Positions 7,840-16,963 are shown, numbered from the stretch's first letter. The stretch: 64,000 bases of DNA from Trebonia kvetii (GCF_007827045.1 NZ_RPFW01000003.1:682001-746000); one strand, 5' to 3'. Made by a program: numbers and translations. Notes: generated from the sequence alone by a model not told the origin.

Positions 7840-9768
7840 GTGGGTAATTTCGACGGTCGCTATCAGATGATTGGCCGGCTCGGCGAGGGCGGCATGGGAG
7901 AAGTCTGGCTCGCCCACGACGAACAGCTGGACAACCGGCCGGTCGCGATCAAGATCATGCGCGCGCAGTTGCTTTCTTCCGCAGAGGATGCAGCCCGATT
8001 CGACCGTGAGATGCGGCTGGCCGCCCAGATGCAGCACCCGAACATCGTGACTGTCTTCACCACGGGAACCTTCGGCGGTGCCCCGTACATGGTGATGGAG
8101 TACCTGGAAGGTCATGACCTTAGCCGGGTGCCGCCCGCGGGCGGGGTCGACCAGGCCGTCGCTATTGGCCGGGAGACGTGCGGCGCGCTTGCCTATGCAC
8201 ACGAGCGGAATGTGATCCACAGGGACATCAAGCCGGGCAACTTGTTCCTGTGCAAGACGGGCCAGACAAAGGTCACCGACTTCGGCATCGCCAAGGCGAT
8301 GACGGGCACCAAGCTCAGCTCGTCAGGAGTCTTGATTGGCACCTTCGCCTATATGGCGCCGGAACTGTGGCTCGGCGAGCCCGCCGCGTTCAGCAATGAC
8401 ATCTGGGCGGCCGGCTGCGCGCTCTATGGGTTTCTCTCCGGCCGGCTGCCCCGCGAATGCGCCACGGTCGGCGAGTACGCGTCCGCCGCGGTTCGCAGGG
8501 AACCTATTCCCGACGTACGGAGCGTCGCCAGGATTCCGGACTGGCTCGGCGGCGCGGTCATGGCCATGCTCGAGCCAGACCCGCGCAACCGCCCCACGGC
8601 GGCCCAGAGCCTGCAGTTGCTGTCCGGGTCGCCGTCCGGCTCGTGGCAGGCCGGGCAGGCGGGGCCGGGCTATACGAGCCGGGCAACAGGGCCGGCGGTC
8701 GTCGACGCGCCTCCCTGGTGGGGCAACGGGTTTTCCGACCCGGGCCGGCCGAGCGGCCCCACACCGCCGCCCGGCTACCCGTCGGCGGACGGCGGCGGAC
8801 GGGGAAGCGGGCCAGTGCGGCGGCGTAAGCGGGGGCGGCTGATCGCCGCGCTCGCCGGGATGGCCGTCCTGCTTGTCGCGGGGCTCTACGTCGCACGTGG
8901 AGCCATCCTGGGATCGTCGGGAGCGAACACGGCAGCTGGCAACGGGTCGACTCCGAAGGTGAGCACGAAGGCCACGCGGAAGAGTTCGCACGCCACGTCG
9001 CCTGGCTCAGGCGCGTCGGCGTCGGCGTCAGCCTCGGCGCTGGCCTCCTCGTCGGTTACCGCCTCAGGCGACGCCACGCAGTCGACCTCCGCCCCGCCCG
9101 TCACCGGCAGCGCGACGCTCACCGGTGTCACGACGCAGGTTGACGCTGGCTCGGCGCCGTCGTTCACGTTCAGCGTTCAGGACCTCGGCTCGGGCGAGTC
9201 AACCGTGCTGCAGCGGACCTTCGGGCAGACGTTCGAGGATGTGCAGACGCTCACCGGCGCGACTGGGTCCGTGACGCCGCCGAAGCTGAACGCGATGGGC
9301 AAGTACTCGTTCCGCATAGCCATCGAGAGCGGCGGCGCGGTTGTCGGCGTCAGCGCCGCTGTCGCGGTGACGGCCTACGGTGATGTGCCGCTTGTCCCGT
9401 TCAACAACGGCAGCGGGACGGTGCAGGTCGGAAACCGGCTGTTCAGCTATACCGACCAGGAGGGGACCTACCAGTACCCGCAGTACGAGCAGAACCAGGT
9501 GTGGAGCGCGTCGACATGCCGGTCGATAACCGTGCAGTTCACCCAGAGCCAGGGCGGACAGCAGGCCGGCTCGACCGGCTACCTTGAGTTCGTCCAGACA
9601 TCGAGCGACCCGGCCTACGCGTCCGCGCACGCCGGGATCGTGAAATCCATCACCGTCCCGCTCGACGGCGGACCGCTCTACATCAACACCTCGTCAACCG
9701 GCGGCTATCAGATCGACCTGGTGGCCACCGGCTCCTGCTACACCCCGTCGGGCCAGACCCAGACCTGA
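7840..9768 (+). CDS. PknB-like Ser/Thr protein kinase, membrane-anchored
   Basis: A 642-residue Hanks-type kinase. The Gly-rich loop GEGGMG is at 15-20, catalytic Lys38 in VAIKIM, HRD with catalytic Asp129, and the DFG aspartate at 147. The activation segment ends in GTFAYMAPELW. The kinase domain is followed by a Pro/Gly-rich linker, one transmembrane helix at about 333-355, and an Ala/Ser/Thr-rich stalk. A roughly 200-residue extracellular beta-type domain without PASTA repeats completes the protein. The GTG at 7840 puts the kinase domain directly at the N-terminus, as is usual. Substrate and ligand are unknown. Confidence 0.9.
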   Translation: MGNFDGRYQMIGRLGEGGMGEVWLAHDEQLDNRPVAIKIMRAQLLSSAEDAARFDREMRLAAQMQHPNIVTVFTTGTFGGAPYMVMEYLEGHDLSRVPPAGGVDQAVAIGRETCGALAYAHERNVIHRDIKPGNLFLCKTGQTKVTDFGIAKAMTGTKLSSSGVLIGTFAYMAPELWLGEPAAFSNDIWAAGCALYGFLSGRLPRECATVGEYASAAVRREPIPDVRSVARIPDWLGGAVMAMLEPDPRNRPTAAQSLQLLSGSPSGSWQAGQAGPGYTSRATGPAVVDAPPWWGNGFSDPGRPSGPTPPPGYPSADGGGRGSGPVRRRKRGRLIAALAGMAVLLVAGLYVARGAILGSSGANTAAGNGSTPKVSTKATRKSSHATSPGSGASASASASALASSSVTASGDATQSTSAPPVTGSATLTGVTTQVDAGSAPSFTFSVQDLGSGESTVLQRTFGQTFEDVQTLTGATGSVTPPKLNAMGKYSFRIAIESGGAVVGVSAAVAVTAYGDVPLVPFNNGSGTVQVGNRLFSYTDQEGTYQYPQYEQNQVWSASTCRSITVQFTQSQGGQQAGSTGYLEFVQTSSDPAYASAHAGIVKSITVPLDGGPLYINTSSTGGYQIDLVATGSCYTPSGQTQT

Positions 9769-9831
9769 CCGCGTCTGGCGGGGCGGCAGGCCGCAGCCAG
9801 CCTGGGCAGAACCGTCCGCGAACGCGGATGC

Positions 9832-10224
9832 CTAGGCCGGGCTCGCGACGGGAAGTCCGGCGGCCTCGGCGGCGTCGCTGAGGGTCTTGTCGTAGCACAC
9901 GAAGGCGGTCAGGTCCCGCTTGATCGCCAGCGCCGAGGCCAGGTGGATCGCGGCGGACGTGGGCAGGTGGCCGGGTTGCACGGTGGCGGCGTTGTCGAGC
10001 AGGTCGTGGCTGAGCGCGACGAGCGAGACCCGGCGGATGATTCGCTGCGCGCGGGGCAGCGCCCCCGGCTCCGCGCGCCAGATGGCGCGCAGCACCTCGG
10101 CGCGGTGCAGCGTGCTCGACACAAGGGCGGCGTCGGGGTGGCTGGCGATGAAGGCGGTGAGCGCGGCGGACTCGGGCTCGGTGAGGGCGAGCTTGACCAG
10201 CGCCGAAGAATCCAGGTAAATCAC
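9832..10224 (-). CDS. PIN-domain VapC-like toxin with a substituted acidic residue
   Basis: A 130-residue PIN domain (MIYLDSSALVKL start). PIN nucleases use about four acidic residues to bind metal and cut RNA. Asp5, Glu43 and Asp112 are present. The conserved 'DAIHLA' motif instead reads SAAIHLASAL, placing Ala91 where the third Asp is expected, so nuclease activity may be reduced or lost. Its start overlaps the stop of the upstream antitoxin gene by 4 bases (ATGA), the normal coupling in a type II toxin-antitoxin operon. Confidence 0.85.
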   Translation of the reverse strand: MIYLDSSALVKLALTEPESAALTAFIASHPDAALVSSTLHRAEVLRAIWRAEPGALPRAQRIIRRVSLVALSHDLLDNAATVQPGHLPTSAAIHLASALAIKRDLTAFVCYDKTLSDAAEAAGLPVASPA

Positions 10225-10610
10225 GATGACTCCCCGGCGCCGCGCAGTCGTTCCAGCGCCTGGCTCGCGGTCTGCTGCCCGGCGGCCGGCGCGCCCTGGT
10301 ACGGCTCGATCTCGAGCACGCTGCCCTCGTCCTCCGCGCGCTCGATGACACCCTTGGCGATCCAGCGCTCGAGCGGGCTCTCCGGGTCGCGGACCGGGAT
10401 CATCTGGGCGACGAGACGTCCGCGGTTGGTGATGTCGACGGTATAGCCGCGCTCAACGAGGTCGACGTAGACGCTGGCGTGCTGCCGGAGTTCCCTGATG
10501 CCGATCCGCTGCTGAGGCAGGTTCGACGTCGAGTGATGCACGGGGTCGCCTGCGTACCCGAGGTTCGGGTTGAGCGGCTTGCCGCGTCGCCGGTCGCCCT
10601 TCTGTGCCAT
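10221..10610 (-). CDS. Phd/YefM-type antitoxin
   Basis: A protein of about 129 residues in which IGIRELRQHASVYVDLVERGYTV and 'ITNRGRLVAQMIPV' match the Phd/YefM DNA-binding fold. The acidic C-terminal segment (ERAEDEGSVLEIEPYQG) is the type that wraps a PIN toxin. An extra basic N-terminal tail of about 35 residues precedes the fold. The frame opens six codons earlier, but ATG 10610 (MAQKG) is favoured. It lies directly upstream of, and overlaps, the PIN gene. Such antitoxins autorepress their operon, usually together with the toxin. Confidence 0.85.
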   Translation of the reverse strand: MAQKGDRRRGKPLNPNLGYAGDPVHHSTSNLPQQRIGIRELRQHASVYVDLVERGYTVDITNRGRLVAQMIPVRDPESPLERWIAKGVIERAEDEGSVLEIEPYQGAPAAGQQTASQALERLRGAGESS

Positions 10611-10736
10611 GGGGCGACGGTAGCACATGAAATGCTACAAGCGGCCTGTTTTGGCAACGAGTTGCCAGTGTCGCGCCGGCCTGTCGCGACCGACAATGGT
10701 CACGATCACGCCAAGATTTGGGGCAGGATAGATGGT

Positions 10737-11702
10737 ATGACTCAGCCGCGGGACTTCTCTATGTACGGTGCCGTCGACCTTGGTGCGCGGCAGGCCGCCG
10801 CGCAGCGCAGGCAGCAGCAGGCGGCGCGGGCCGCCTCGGCCAGCGGCGCTGCCGACGGCACGCCCTCGGCCGGATCTGAATCGGCGTTTGTGTTCGACGT
10901 GACGGAAGAGACCTTCAACGACGACGTCGCGCTCCGGTCGAGGACCACGCCGGTGATCGTGGACCTGTGGGCGGACTGGTGCGGTCCGTGCAAGCAGCTC
11001 AGCCCGGTGCTCGAAAAGCTGGCGGGCGAGGCCAACGGCGCGTGGGTCCTCGCCAAGATCGACGTGGACGCGAACCCGCGACTCGCCCAGGCCTTCCAGG
11101 CGCAGTCCATCCCGATGGTGGTCGCGATCATTGGCGGCCAGATGGTGGACGCGTTCCTCGGCGCGATGCCCGAGGCACAGATCAAGCAGTGGCTCGCTCA
11201 GGTGCTGTCGGTGGCCGACCAGCTCGGTGTAGCGCCCGCCGGCGCGGGTGCGGACTCGGGCTCGGGATCAGGTGACGCTTTCGATGACCTGCCGCCCGCG
11301 CTGTCCGAGGCCAGGGACGCGATGGAGACGGGCGACCTCGATGGCGCCGCGCAGGCGCTTGAGAAGGCGCTCGCCGACGTCCCTGCCGACCCGCTCGCCA
11401 AGAGCTGGCTCGCCCAGGTGAACCTGATGCGCCGGGTGTCTTCCGTCGAGCCCGCGGACGCCGCGCGGGACGCCGCCGAGCGGCCCGACGACGTCGAGGC
11501 GCAGCTGCTGCTCGCCGACTTCGAGATGGCGAGCGGCGACGCGGAGCAGGCATTCGACCGGGTGCTCGCCGTCATCAAGCGGACCTCGGGCGCCGAGCGG
11601 AACACGGCGCGGCTGCGCCTGCTCGACCTGTTCGAGGTGCTGCCGCCGGACGACGAGCGGCTCAAGAAGGCAAGGACTCAGCTCACCCTGCTGCTGTTCT
11701 AG
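10737..11702 (+). CDS. CnoX/YbbN-like thioredoxin with TPR region
   Basis: A 321-residue protein with an N-terminal thioredoxin domain (redox motif WCGPC, cysteines 82 and 85) and a C-terminal helical TPR-like region containing SLAKSWLAQVNLM-type and 'LLLADFEMASGD' helices. This is the layout of the co-chaperone CnoX/YbbN, which protects proteins under oxidative stress and hands clients to DnaK or GroEL. The domain begins after a charged, Gln-rich leader. The ATG at 10737 (MTQPRDFSMYG) was chosen because the upstream frame overlaps the antitoxin on the other strand. Confidence 0.88.
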   Translation: MTQPRDFSMYGAVDLGARQAAAQRRQQQAARAASASGAADGTPSAGSESAFVFDVTEETFNDDVALRSRTTPVIVDLWADWCGPCKQLSPVLEKLAGEANGAWVLAKIDVDANPRLAQAFQAQSIPMVVAIIGGQMVDAFLGAMPEAQIKQWLAQVLSVADQLGVAPAGAGADSGSGSGDAFDDLPPALSEARDAMETGDLDGAAQALEKALADVPADPLAKSWLAQVNLMRRVSSVEPADAARDAAERPDDVEAQLLLADFEMASGDAEQAFDRVLAVIKRTSGAERNTARLRLLDLFEVLPPDDERLKKARTQLTLLLF

Positions 11703-11725
11703 CCGGGCAAACCAGGCGCAAAGTG

Positions 11726-12217
11726 TTACCTGGCAGGCCGCGGCAGCGGTGTCTCAGGTTCAGCGAGCGCCTCGAGGGCGGGCAGCGCCGCCGCGAGTGC
11801 GGCCCGCTGCCCCGCCGTGAGCAGCTTCAGCGACTCAGTGAGCATGACGGTCCCCTCCTCGCGCAGCCGCTCAAGAGTTTCGTGCCCGCGAGTCGTGATC
11901 GCGAGCGTGGACGCCCGCGCGTCCGTGGGGTCAGCGTCGCGGCGCACATAGCCGAGTTCCTCGAGGACCGCCACCATCCGGGTGAGCGTCGAGGGGGCGA
12001 TGCCCTCCGCGGCGGCCAGGTCGCCGAGCCGCAGCGGCCCGGCGCGTTCCACCGTGGACAGCGCGGCGAGCTGCGTCGGCGTCAGCCCGGCGAGCGCGTG
12101 CCTGCGCATGCGACGGGACAGCCGGGCGAGGGCCACGCGCAGCCGGGTGACGTCGATCACGTCGGCTTCTGTCTGGAAGCCGGCGGCCGACGGGCTCATC
12201 GTTGTATCCCGCGCCAT
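11726..12217 (-). CDS. MarR-family regulator
   Basis: A 163-residue winged-helix protein. The motifs LRLGDLAAAEGIAPSTLTRM (recognition helix) and 'LGYVRRDADPTDARAS' (wing with the conserved Asp-Arg pair) are standard MarR. It is divergent from the malic enzyme gene across about 220 bases, making that gene and its own promoter the first candidates for control. The 3' end faces the CnoX-like gene with 23 bases between them. Confidence 0.9.
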   Translation of the reverse strand: MARDTTMSPSAAGFQTEADVIDVTRLRVALARLSRRMRRHALAGLTPTQLAALSTVERAGPLRLGDLAAAEGIAPSTLTRMVAVLEELGYVRRDADPTDARASTLAITTRGHETLERLREEGTVMLTESLKLLTAGQRAALAAALPALEALAEPETPLPRPAR

Positions 12218-12439
12218 GCATGAAGATTACGCGGTGCAGCAAGCAGCACCTACTCTGAAACGTCCGGGCCGTTCAATGCGAGCCGCAGCCGCTGCCTGCC
12301 GCGCGGTAATCTTCCTGCGTCGGCGGAGTTTCCGGCACCCCGCCGGAGGGCCGGAAAGCCGGAAGGCAAAGGGAAGCCAGAAGGCGTGAAAGCCGGACGG
12401 TCATGAAAGACCGGCGGGCCGTAGAAAGGCGGAAGCGAC

Positions 12440-13852
12440 ATGACCATGGCGCCGAGCGTGTCGTATTCCATCACGGCACGCCTTGAGGTGGCCTCGCACG
12501 GTCGTGCGGTCAGCGAGATCACGCGTGCCGTGGAGCACGCGGGTGGCGTGGTCACCGCGCTCGACGTCAACTCGGGTAACCGCGGCAAGCTCCGCGTCGA
12601 CGTGACCTGCGCCGCCACCGACACCGCGCACGCCGAGTCGCTGGTGGCCGCGATGGCCGAGGTCCCGGGCGTGGCCGTGCACAAGGTCAGCGACCGCACC
12701 TTCCTCATGCACCTCGGCGGCAAGATCGAGATGCGGTCGAAGGTACCGCTGCGTAACCGCGACGACCTGTCCATGGCCTACACCCCCGGTGTGGCCAGGG
12801 TCTCCCTCGCGCTGGCGGCGAAGCCCGAAGACGCGAGAAGGCTGACCATCAAGCGCAATAGCGTCGCGGTGGTGACCGACGGCTCCGCGGTGCTCGGCCT
12901 CGGCAACGTCGGCCCGTACGCGGCGCTGCCGGTGATGGAGGGCAAGGCGGCGCTGTTCAAGCGGTTCGCCAATATCGATGCCTGGCCGATCTGCCTGGAC
13001 ACCCAGGACCTCGACCAGATCGTCGCGACGGTCGCGGCCATCGCACCGGGGTTCGGCGGCATCAACCTGGAGGACATCTCCGCACCCCGGTGCTTCGAGG
13101 TGGAACGCAGGCTGCGCGCGATGCTCGACATCCCGGTGTTCCACGACGACCAGCACGGAACCGCGATCGTCGTGCTCGCCGCGCTGACCAACGCGCTGCG
13201 CGTCGTCGGCAAGGAACTCGCCGAGGTCAAGATCGTGATGGCGGGCGCGGGAGCGGCGGGCACCGCCGTGCTCAAGCTGCTGCTCAACGCCGGCGCGCGG
13301 CACGTGATCTCCTGCGACATCAGCGGCGCTGTGTACCGGGGCAGGGCAGACATGAACGAGAACCTCACCTGGATCGCGGAGCACACCAACAGTGAGTGCT
13401 ACGCGGGCGACCTCAAGGGGGCCGTCGCGGGTGCCGACGTGTTCATCGGTGTCTCCGCGCCGAACGTGCTGACCGGCCAGGACGTCAAGACGATGAACGC
13501 TGGCGCGATTGTGTTCGCGCTCGCCAACCCCGACCCCGAGGTCGACCCGGACGAGGCCCGGGACTACGCGGCCGTGGTGGCGACCGGCCGCAGCGACTAC
13601 CCGAACCAGATCAACAACGTGCTCGCCTTCCCTGGTGTCTTCCGCGGCCTGCTCGACGCGCAGTCGACCACGATCACGGACACGCTGCTGCTCGCCGCGG
13701 CCCGCGCGCTCGCCGACGTGGTTCCCGTCGAGGATCTCGCCCCCGACTACATCATCCCGTCGGTGTTCCACCCCGACGTCGCCTCCGGCGTGGCCGCCGC
13801 GGTGCGCGAGGCCGCCCTCGCCGAGTCGGGCAAGGCCGCGCCGGCAGAGTAA
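12440..13852 (+). CDS. NAD(P)-dependent malic enzyme with N-terminal ACT domain
   Basis: A 470-residue enzyme converting malate to pyruvate, CO2 and NAD(P)H. Residues 1 to about 80 form an ACT-like regulatory domain (YSITARLEVASHGRAVSEIT). The malic enzyme catalytic and NAD-binding domains follow, with AYTPGVARVS, 'TDGSAVLGLGNVGP', 'HDDQHGTAIVVLAAL' and the Rossmann stretch VMAGAGAAGTAVL. 'FALANPDPEV' and 'NQINNVLAFPG' complete the signature. The ACT domain implies allosteric control by an amino acid or similar ligand. Start ATG 12440 follows a GGCGGAAG ribosome-binding site. It is divergent from a MarR gene that may regulate it. Confidence 0.93.
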   Translation: MTMAPSVSYSITARLEVASHGRAVSEITRAVEHAGGVVTALDVNSGNRGKLRVDVTCAATDTAHAESLVAAMAEVPGVAVHKVSDRTFLMHLGGKIEMRSKVPLRNRDDLSMAYTPGVARVSLALAAKPEDARRLTIKRNSVAVVTDGSAVLGLGNVGPYAALPVMEGKAALFKRFANIDAWPICLDTQDLDQIVATVAAIAPGFGGINLEDISAPRCFEVERRLRAMLDIPVFHDDQHGTAIVVLAALTNALRVVGKELAEVKIVMAGAGAAGTAVLKLLLNAGARHVISCDISGAVYRGRADMNENLTWIAEHTNSECYAGDLKGAVAGADVFIGVSAPNVLTGQDVKTMNAGAIVFALANPDPEVDPDEARDYAAVVATGRSDYPNQINNVLAFPGVFRGLLDAQSTTITDTLLLAAARALADVVPVEDLAPDYIIPSVFHPDVASGVAAAVREAALAESGKAAPAE

Positions 13853-13903
13853 GAGCTGGCAAGCAGAGGAAGACCGGGCCGACGGACGAAGGCCGTCCGA
13901 GTC

Positions 13904-14662
13904 ATGGGCCATGATGGTTACATGGACCACATGGGGTCGGATCCGAAGGCTGGTCGGCTACTCGTAGCGACTCCGCTGCTCGGTGATCCGAACTTCAAGC
14001 GCGCCGTGGTGCTCGTCGTGGAGCACGAGGAAGTCGAGGGAACGCTGGGCGTCGTGTTGAACCGGCCCACCGCGATCGGCGTGGGCCAGGTGCTTGAGCA
14101 GTGGACGGAATTGACCACCGAGCCCTCTGTGGTCTTTCGCGGCGGCCCGGTGGCGCCGAACAGCGCGCTCGCGCTGGCACTGATCCCCGGCAAGGACGAA
14201 CCAGTCGGCTGGCGGGCGCTCGACGGGGCACCATCACTTGCCAGGCTCGGCCTGCTTGACCTCGACACGCCGCCCGGCCTGCTGACCACCGCGATCACCA
14301 GCATGCGCGTGTACGCGGGCTACGCCGGCTGGTCGCCCGGCCAGCTCGAGGCGGAGATCGAGGAGGGCGCCTGGTACGTTCTCGGCGCCGAGCCAGGCGA
14401 CGTCTTCGCCCCCGACCCCAGCCTGCTCTGGCGCCAGGTGCTCCGCCGCCAGGACGGCGACCTGGCGTTCGTCGCCACGTATCCCGACGACCCGACGCTC
14501 AATTTATCCCCCGGGGGACGACCCCCGTACCCCCCGATGCCCCTCTGCCCGGGCCTGATCGCAAAAATCGCGATCGTATCAGGCCCGCGCAGCCGGGCAA
14601 GAGCTGGCAGCTCCGCACGCTTATCCCGAACGGGTTCGGCCTACTCAGACGGCGATCCATGA
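13904..14662 (+). CDS. YqgE/AlgH family protein with repeat-encoded C-terminal extension
   Basis: The UPF0301 (YqgE/AlgH) family core is clear: AGRLLVATPLLGDPNFKRAV, 'LGVVLNRPT', 'FRGGPV' and 'YAGYAGWSPGQLEAEI'. Family members usually end right after a 'TYPDDP.LN' motif. Here that motif is at 14482-14503, but the frame continues for 52 more codons through an intergenic G/C-tract and hairpin element. The Pro/Arg/Ser-rich tail is therefore probably non-native or dispensable. The biochemical role of the family is not well defined. Starts at 13904, 13922 and 13931 are all possible. Confidence 0.85.
   Translation: MGHDGYMDHMGSDPKAGRLLVATPLLGDPNFKRAVVLVVEHEEVEGTLGVVLNRPTAIGVGQVLEQWTELTTEPSVVFRGGPVAPNSALALALIPGKDEPVGWRALDGAPSLARLGLLDLDTPPGLLTTAITSMRVYAGYAGWSPGQLEAEIEEGAWYVLGAEPGDVFAPDPSLLWRQVLRRQDGDLAFVATYPDDPTLNLSPGGRPPYPPMPLCPGLIAKIAIVSGPRSRARAGSSARLSRTGSAYSDGDP
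14507..14587. repeat. G/C-tract motif plus GATACGAT hairpin (copy a)
   Basis: A G/C-tract motif (CCCCCGGGGG-ACG-ACCCCC type) occupies 14507-14536. A hairpin follows with arms at 14550-14559 and 14578-14587. On the minus strand the arm reads CCTGATACGATCGCG, then a T-rich loop, then the shorter arm lacking the 5-nt bulge. It lies inside the 3' extension of the yqgE reading frame. See the three other copies at 21617, 26818 and 31922. Confidence 0.7.
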
Positions 14663-14729
14663 ACCTGATTGCCCGAGATGCCGTGGCGCGGGCGGCGCGG
14701 GCACGCCAGGAGACGGTAAACTCGGGTAC

Positions 14730-14993
14730 GTGGAGACCGAAGTAATCCCAGACAGCGACCTGAAGGTTCACGAAGACCTCAAGGTCGATACGTCGCATGG
14801 CGATCACGAGCGGTTCGCGCATTACGTCGACAAGAACGACATGATGCAGGCCGCTGTCTTCGGCACGCCCATCAAGGCGTTGTGCGGCAAGGTCTGGGTG
14901 CCCAGCCGGGATCCGCAGAAGTTCCCCGTCTGCCCGGAGTGCAAGGAAATCTACGAGTCCCTGCCTCCCGGCGACGGCGACGACGACGAGTAG
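14730..14993 (+). CDS. DUF3039 family small zinc-ribbon-like protein
   Basis: An 87-residue acidic protein of the actinobacterial DUF3039 family. It carries a Cys pattern (ALCGKVW then VCPECKEIYESLP) that probably binds zinc. The start is GTG 14730. The stop codon shares one base with the GTG of the following helicase gene, so the two are translationally coupled and probably act together. The function is unknown. Association with a nucleic-acid translocase is inferred from the coupling. Confidence 0.85.
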   Translation: METEVIPDSDLKVHEDLKVDTSHGDHERFAHYVDKNDMMQAAVFGTPIKALCGKVWVPSRDPQKFPVCPECKEIYESLPPGDGDDDE

Positions 14994-16813
14994 TGGCGGC
15001 CGCTCCCGAGTCAGCCGCCCCCGTTTCGGATTCGGAAGTTCCACTTCTCCGCGGCTGGCAGAAAGCTGCTTACGCAGAGTACTTTCGCGTAGCTAAGCGT
15101 GATTTCCTCCTCGTCGCGACCCCTGGTGCGGGCAAGACGACCTATGCGCTGACCGTAGCCAAGGAGCTGCTTGTCAGGCGCGAGATCGTCGCGGTGACGA
15201 TCGTCACGCCCACCGAGCACCTCAAGTACCAGTGGGCGCAGGCGGCGAAAAGGTTCGGGATCGCGATCGACCCGTCCTACCGGAACGCCCAGGGCAGGGC
15301 CGGCGCCGACTTCCAGGGCGTCGCGGTCACCTACGCGCAGGTCGCGGCGCATCCCGCGCTGCACAGGGCGCGCACGGAGAACCGCAAGAGCCTGATCATC
15401 TTCGACGAGGTCCACCACGCCGGCGACGCGCTGTCCTGGGGCGACGCCGTGAAGGAGGCCTTCGATCCGGCGCGGCGGAGGCTAGCGCTGACCGGGACGC
15501 CGTTCCGGTCAGACGCCAACCCGATCCCTTTTGTCACGTACGTCCCCGAGGCGGACGGGTCCAAGCGGTCCGCCTCCGATTACGTGTACGGCTACGGGCC
15601 GGCGCTGGCGGACGGCGTGGTGCGCCCGGTGATCTTCCTCGCCTACTCCGGCGAGATGCACTGGCGGACCCGCGCGGGCGACGAGATCACCACGACCCTC
15701 GGCACGCCGATGACCAGGGACCAGATCGCGCAGGCATGGCGGACCGCACTCGACCCGAGCGGCGAGTGGATCGGCCGGGTACTCGAGGCGGCGGACAAGC
15801 GGCTCACCGAGGTCCGGCGGGGAATGCCGGACGCGGGCGGCCTGGTCATCGCCAGCGACCACGAGACGGCGCGCGCCTACGCGGCCCAGCTGCGCAGGAT
15901 CAGCGGCGAGCGGCCCGCCGTGGTGCTTTCCGACGACCCGACGGCGAGCAGGAAGATCTCCGCCTTCGCCGCGTCGCAGGCCCGCTGGATGGTCGCGGTG
16001 CGGATGGTGTCGGAGGGCGTCGACGTGCCGCGGCTCGCGGTGGGTGTCTACGCGACGAGCGTGAGCACGCCGCTGTTCTTCGCCCAGGCGGTCGGCCGCT
16101 TCGTCCGCGCTCGCAAGCGCGGCGAGACCGCGTCGGTGTTCGTGCCGTCGGTGCCGACGCTGCTCGGCTTCGCCGCCGAGCTCGAGGCGGAGCGGGACCA
16201 CGTGGTCCGCGCGCTCGACAGGGACCCGGAAGCCGAGCTCGAAGAGGCGCAGCGGGAACGGAAGACCCCGGACGACTTCGAGCTCGTCGGCCGGTCGATC
16301 GAGGTACTCAAGGCGTCGGCGACGTTCGACAGGGTGCTGTTCGACGGCGGCGAGTTCGGCACCGCGACCGAGGCGGGATCGCCCGAGGAGGAGGACTTCC
16401 TCGGCCTGCCAGGGCTGCTCGAACCCGAGCAGGTGACCACGCTGCTGCGCAAGCGCCAGGCGGCGCAGCTGGCCGCCCGCTCGGCCGCGGCCGCGGCGAA
16501 GGACGACGACCGGGACGGCGCCCTGTTCGCCGCGCCGACGCTGGTCAACGGCACGGTCAACGGCGTCGGCAACGGCCGGGCTCAGGCCGCGAAGGACGCG
16601 CGGCCCACCGTCAGCCGCGAGCAGCTCGCGGCGCTCCGCAAGGAGCTGAACGGCCTGGTTGGCGCCTGGTCGCACCGCACCGGGCAGCCGCACGGGGTGA
16701 TCCACAATGAGCTGCGCGGCGCCTGCGGCGGCCCCGCGCTGCCGCAGGCCTCGGCCGACCAGGTCAAGGCGCGGATCGACAAGATACGCCAGTGGGCCCT
16801 ATCGCGCCGCTGA
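14993..16813 (+). CDS. DEAD/DEAH-box (SF2) helicase
   Basis: A 606-residue superfamily 2 helicase. Motif I is ATPGAGKTTYA, motif II is the DEVH-type 'IIFDEVHHAGD', motif III-like 'LALTGTPFRSD', and the motif V/VI region is 'VSEGVDVPRL' and 'QAVGRFVRAR'. The architecture resembles type III restriction or UvrB-like translocases but lacks a nuclease domain. An Ala/Asp-rich linker separates the helicase core from a short C-terminal helical region (QLAALRKELNGLVGAWSHRT). The GTG at 14993 overlaps the DUF3039 stop. The frame upstream of this point is a shadow of DUF3039. Confidence 0.9.
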   Translation: MAAAPESAAPVSDSEVPLLRGWQKAAYAEYFRVAKRDFLLVATPGAGKTTYALTVAKELLVRREIVAVTIVTPTEHLKYQWAQAAKRFGIAIDPSYRNAQGRAGADFQGVAVTYAQVAAHPALHRARTENRKSLIIFDEVHHAGDALSWGDAVKEAFDPARRRLALTGTPFRSDANPIPFVTYVPEADGSKRSASDYVYGYGPALADGVVRPVIFLAYSGEMHWRTRAGDEITTTLGTPMTRDQIAQAWRTALDPSGEWIGRVLEAADKRLTEVRRGMPDAGGLVIASDHETARAYAAQLRRISGERPAVVLSDDPTASRKISAFAASQARWMVAVRMVSEGVDVPRLAVGVYATSVSTPLFFAQAVGRFVRARKRGETASVFVPSVPTLLGFAAELEAERDHVVRALDRDPEAELEEAQRERKTPDDFELVGRSIEVLKASATFDRVLFDGGEFGTATEAGSPEEEDFLGLPGLLEPEQVTTLLRKRQAAQLAARSAAAAAKDDDRDGALFAAPTLVNGTVNGVGNGRAQAAKDARPTVSREQLAALRKELNGLVGAWSHRTGQPHGVIHNELRGACGGPALPQASADQVKARIDKIRQWALSRR

Positions 16814-16963
16814 CCAGGCAATTTACCTGATCGCCTGGTCGCCGGACGGGGTTGACGGTGACCACTGGTTCAAAGTGAGAACACGCGCGCGCGTTTCCTG
16901 GCGTACCGATGCATTAACCCCTGACGGGGGTCGCTCAACCCGGCCTACGCAAAGGAGTAACCG

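Noticed and set aside
12401..13930. 509-codon open frame on the minus strand
   Set aside because: It lies antisense to the malic enzyme, whose domains are complete. The antisense product is His/Arg/Asp-rich with no family signal.
15232..16710. Long alternative plus-strand frame
   Set aside because: It lies within the helicase gene in another frame. The Arg/Gly-rich product lacks any helicase motif.
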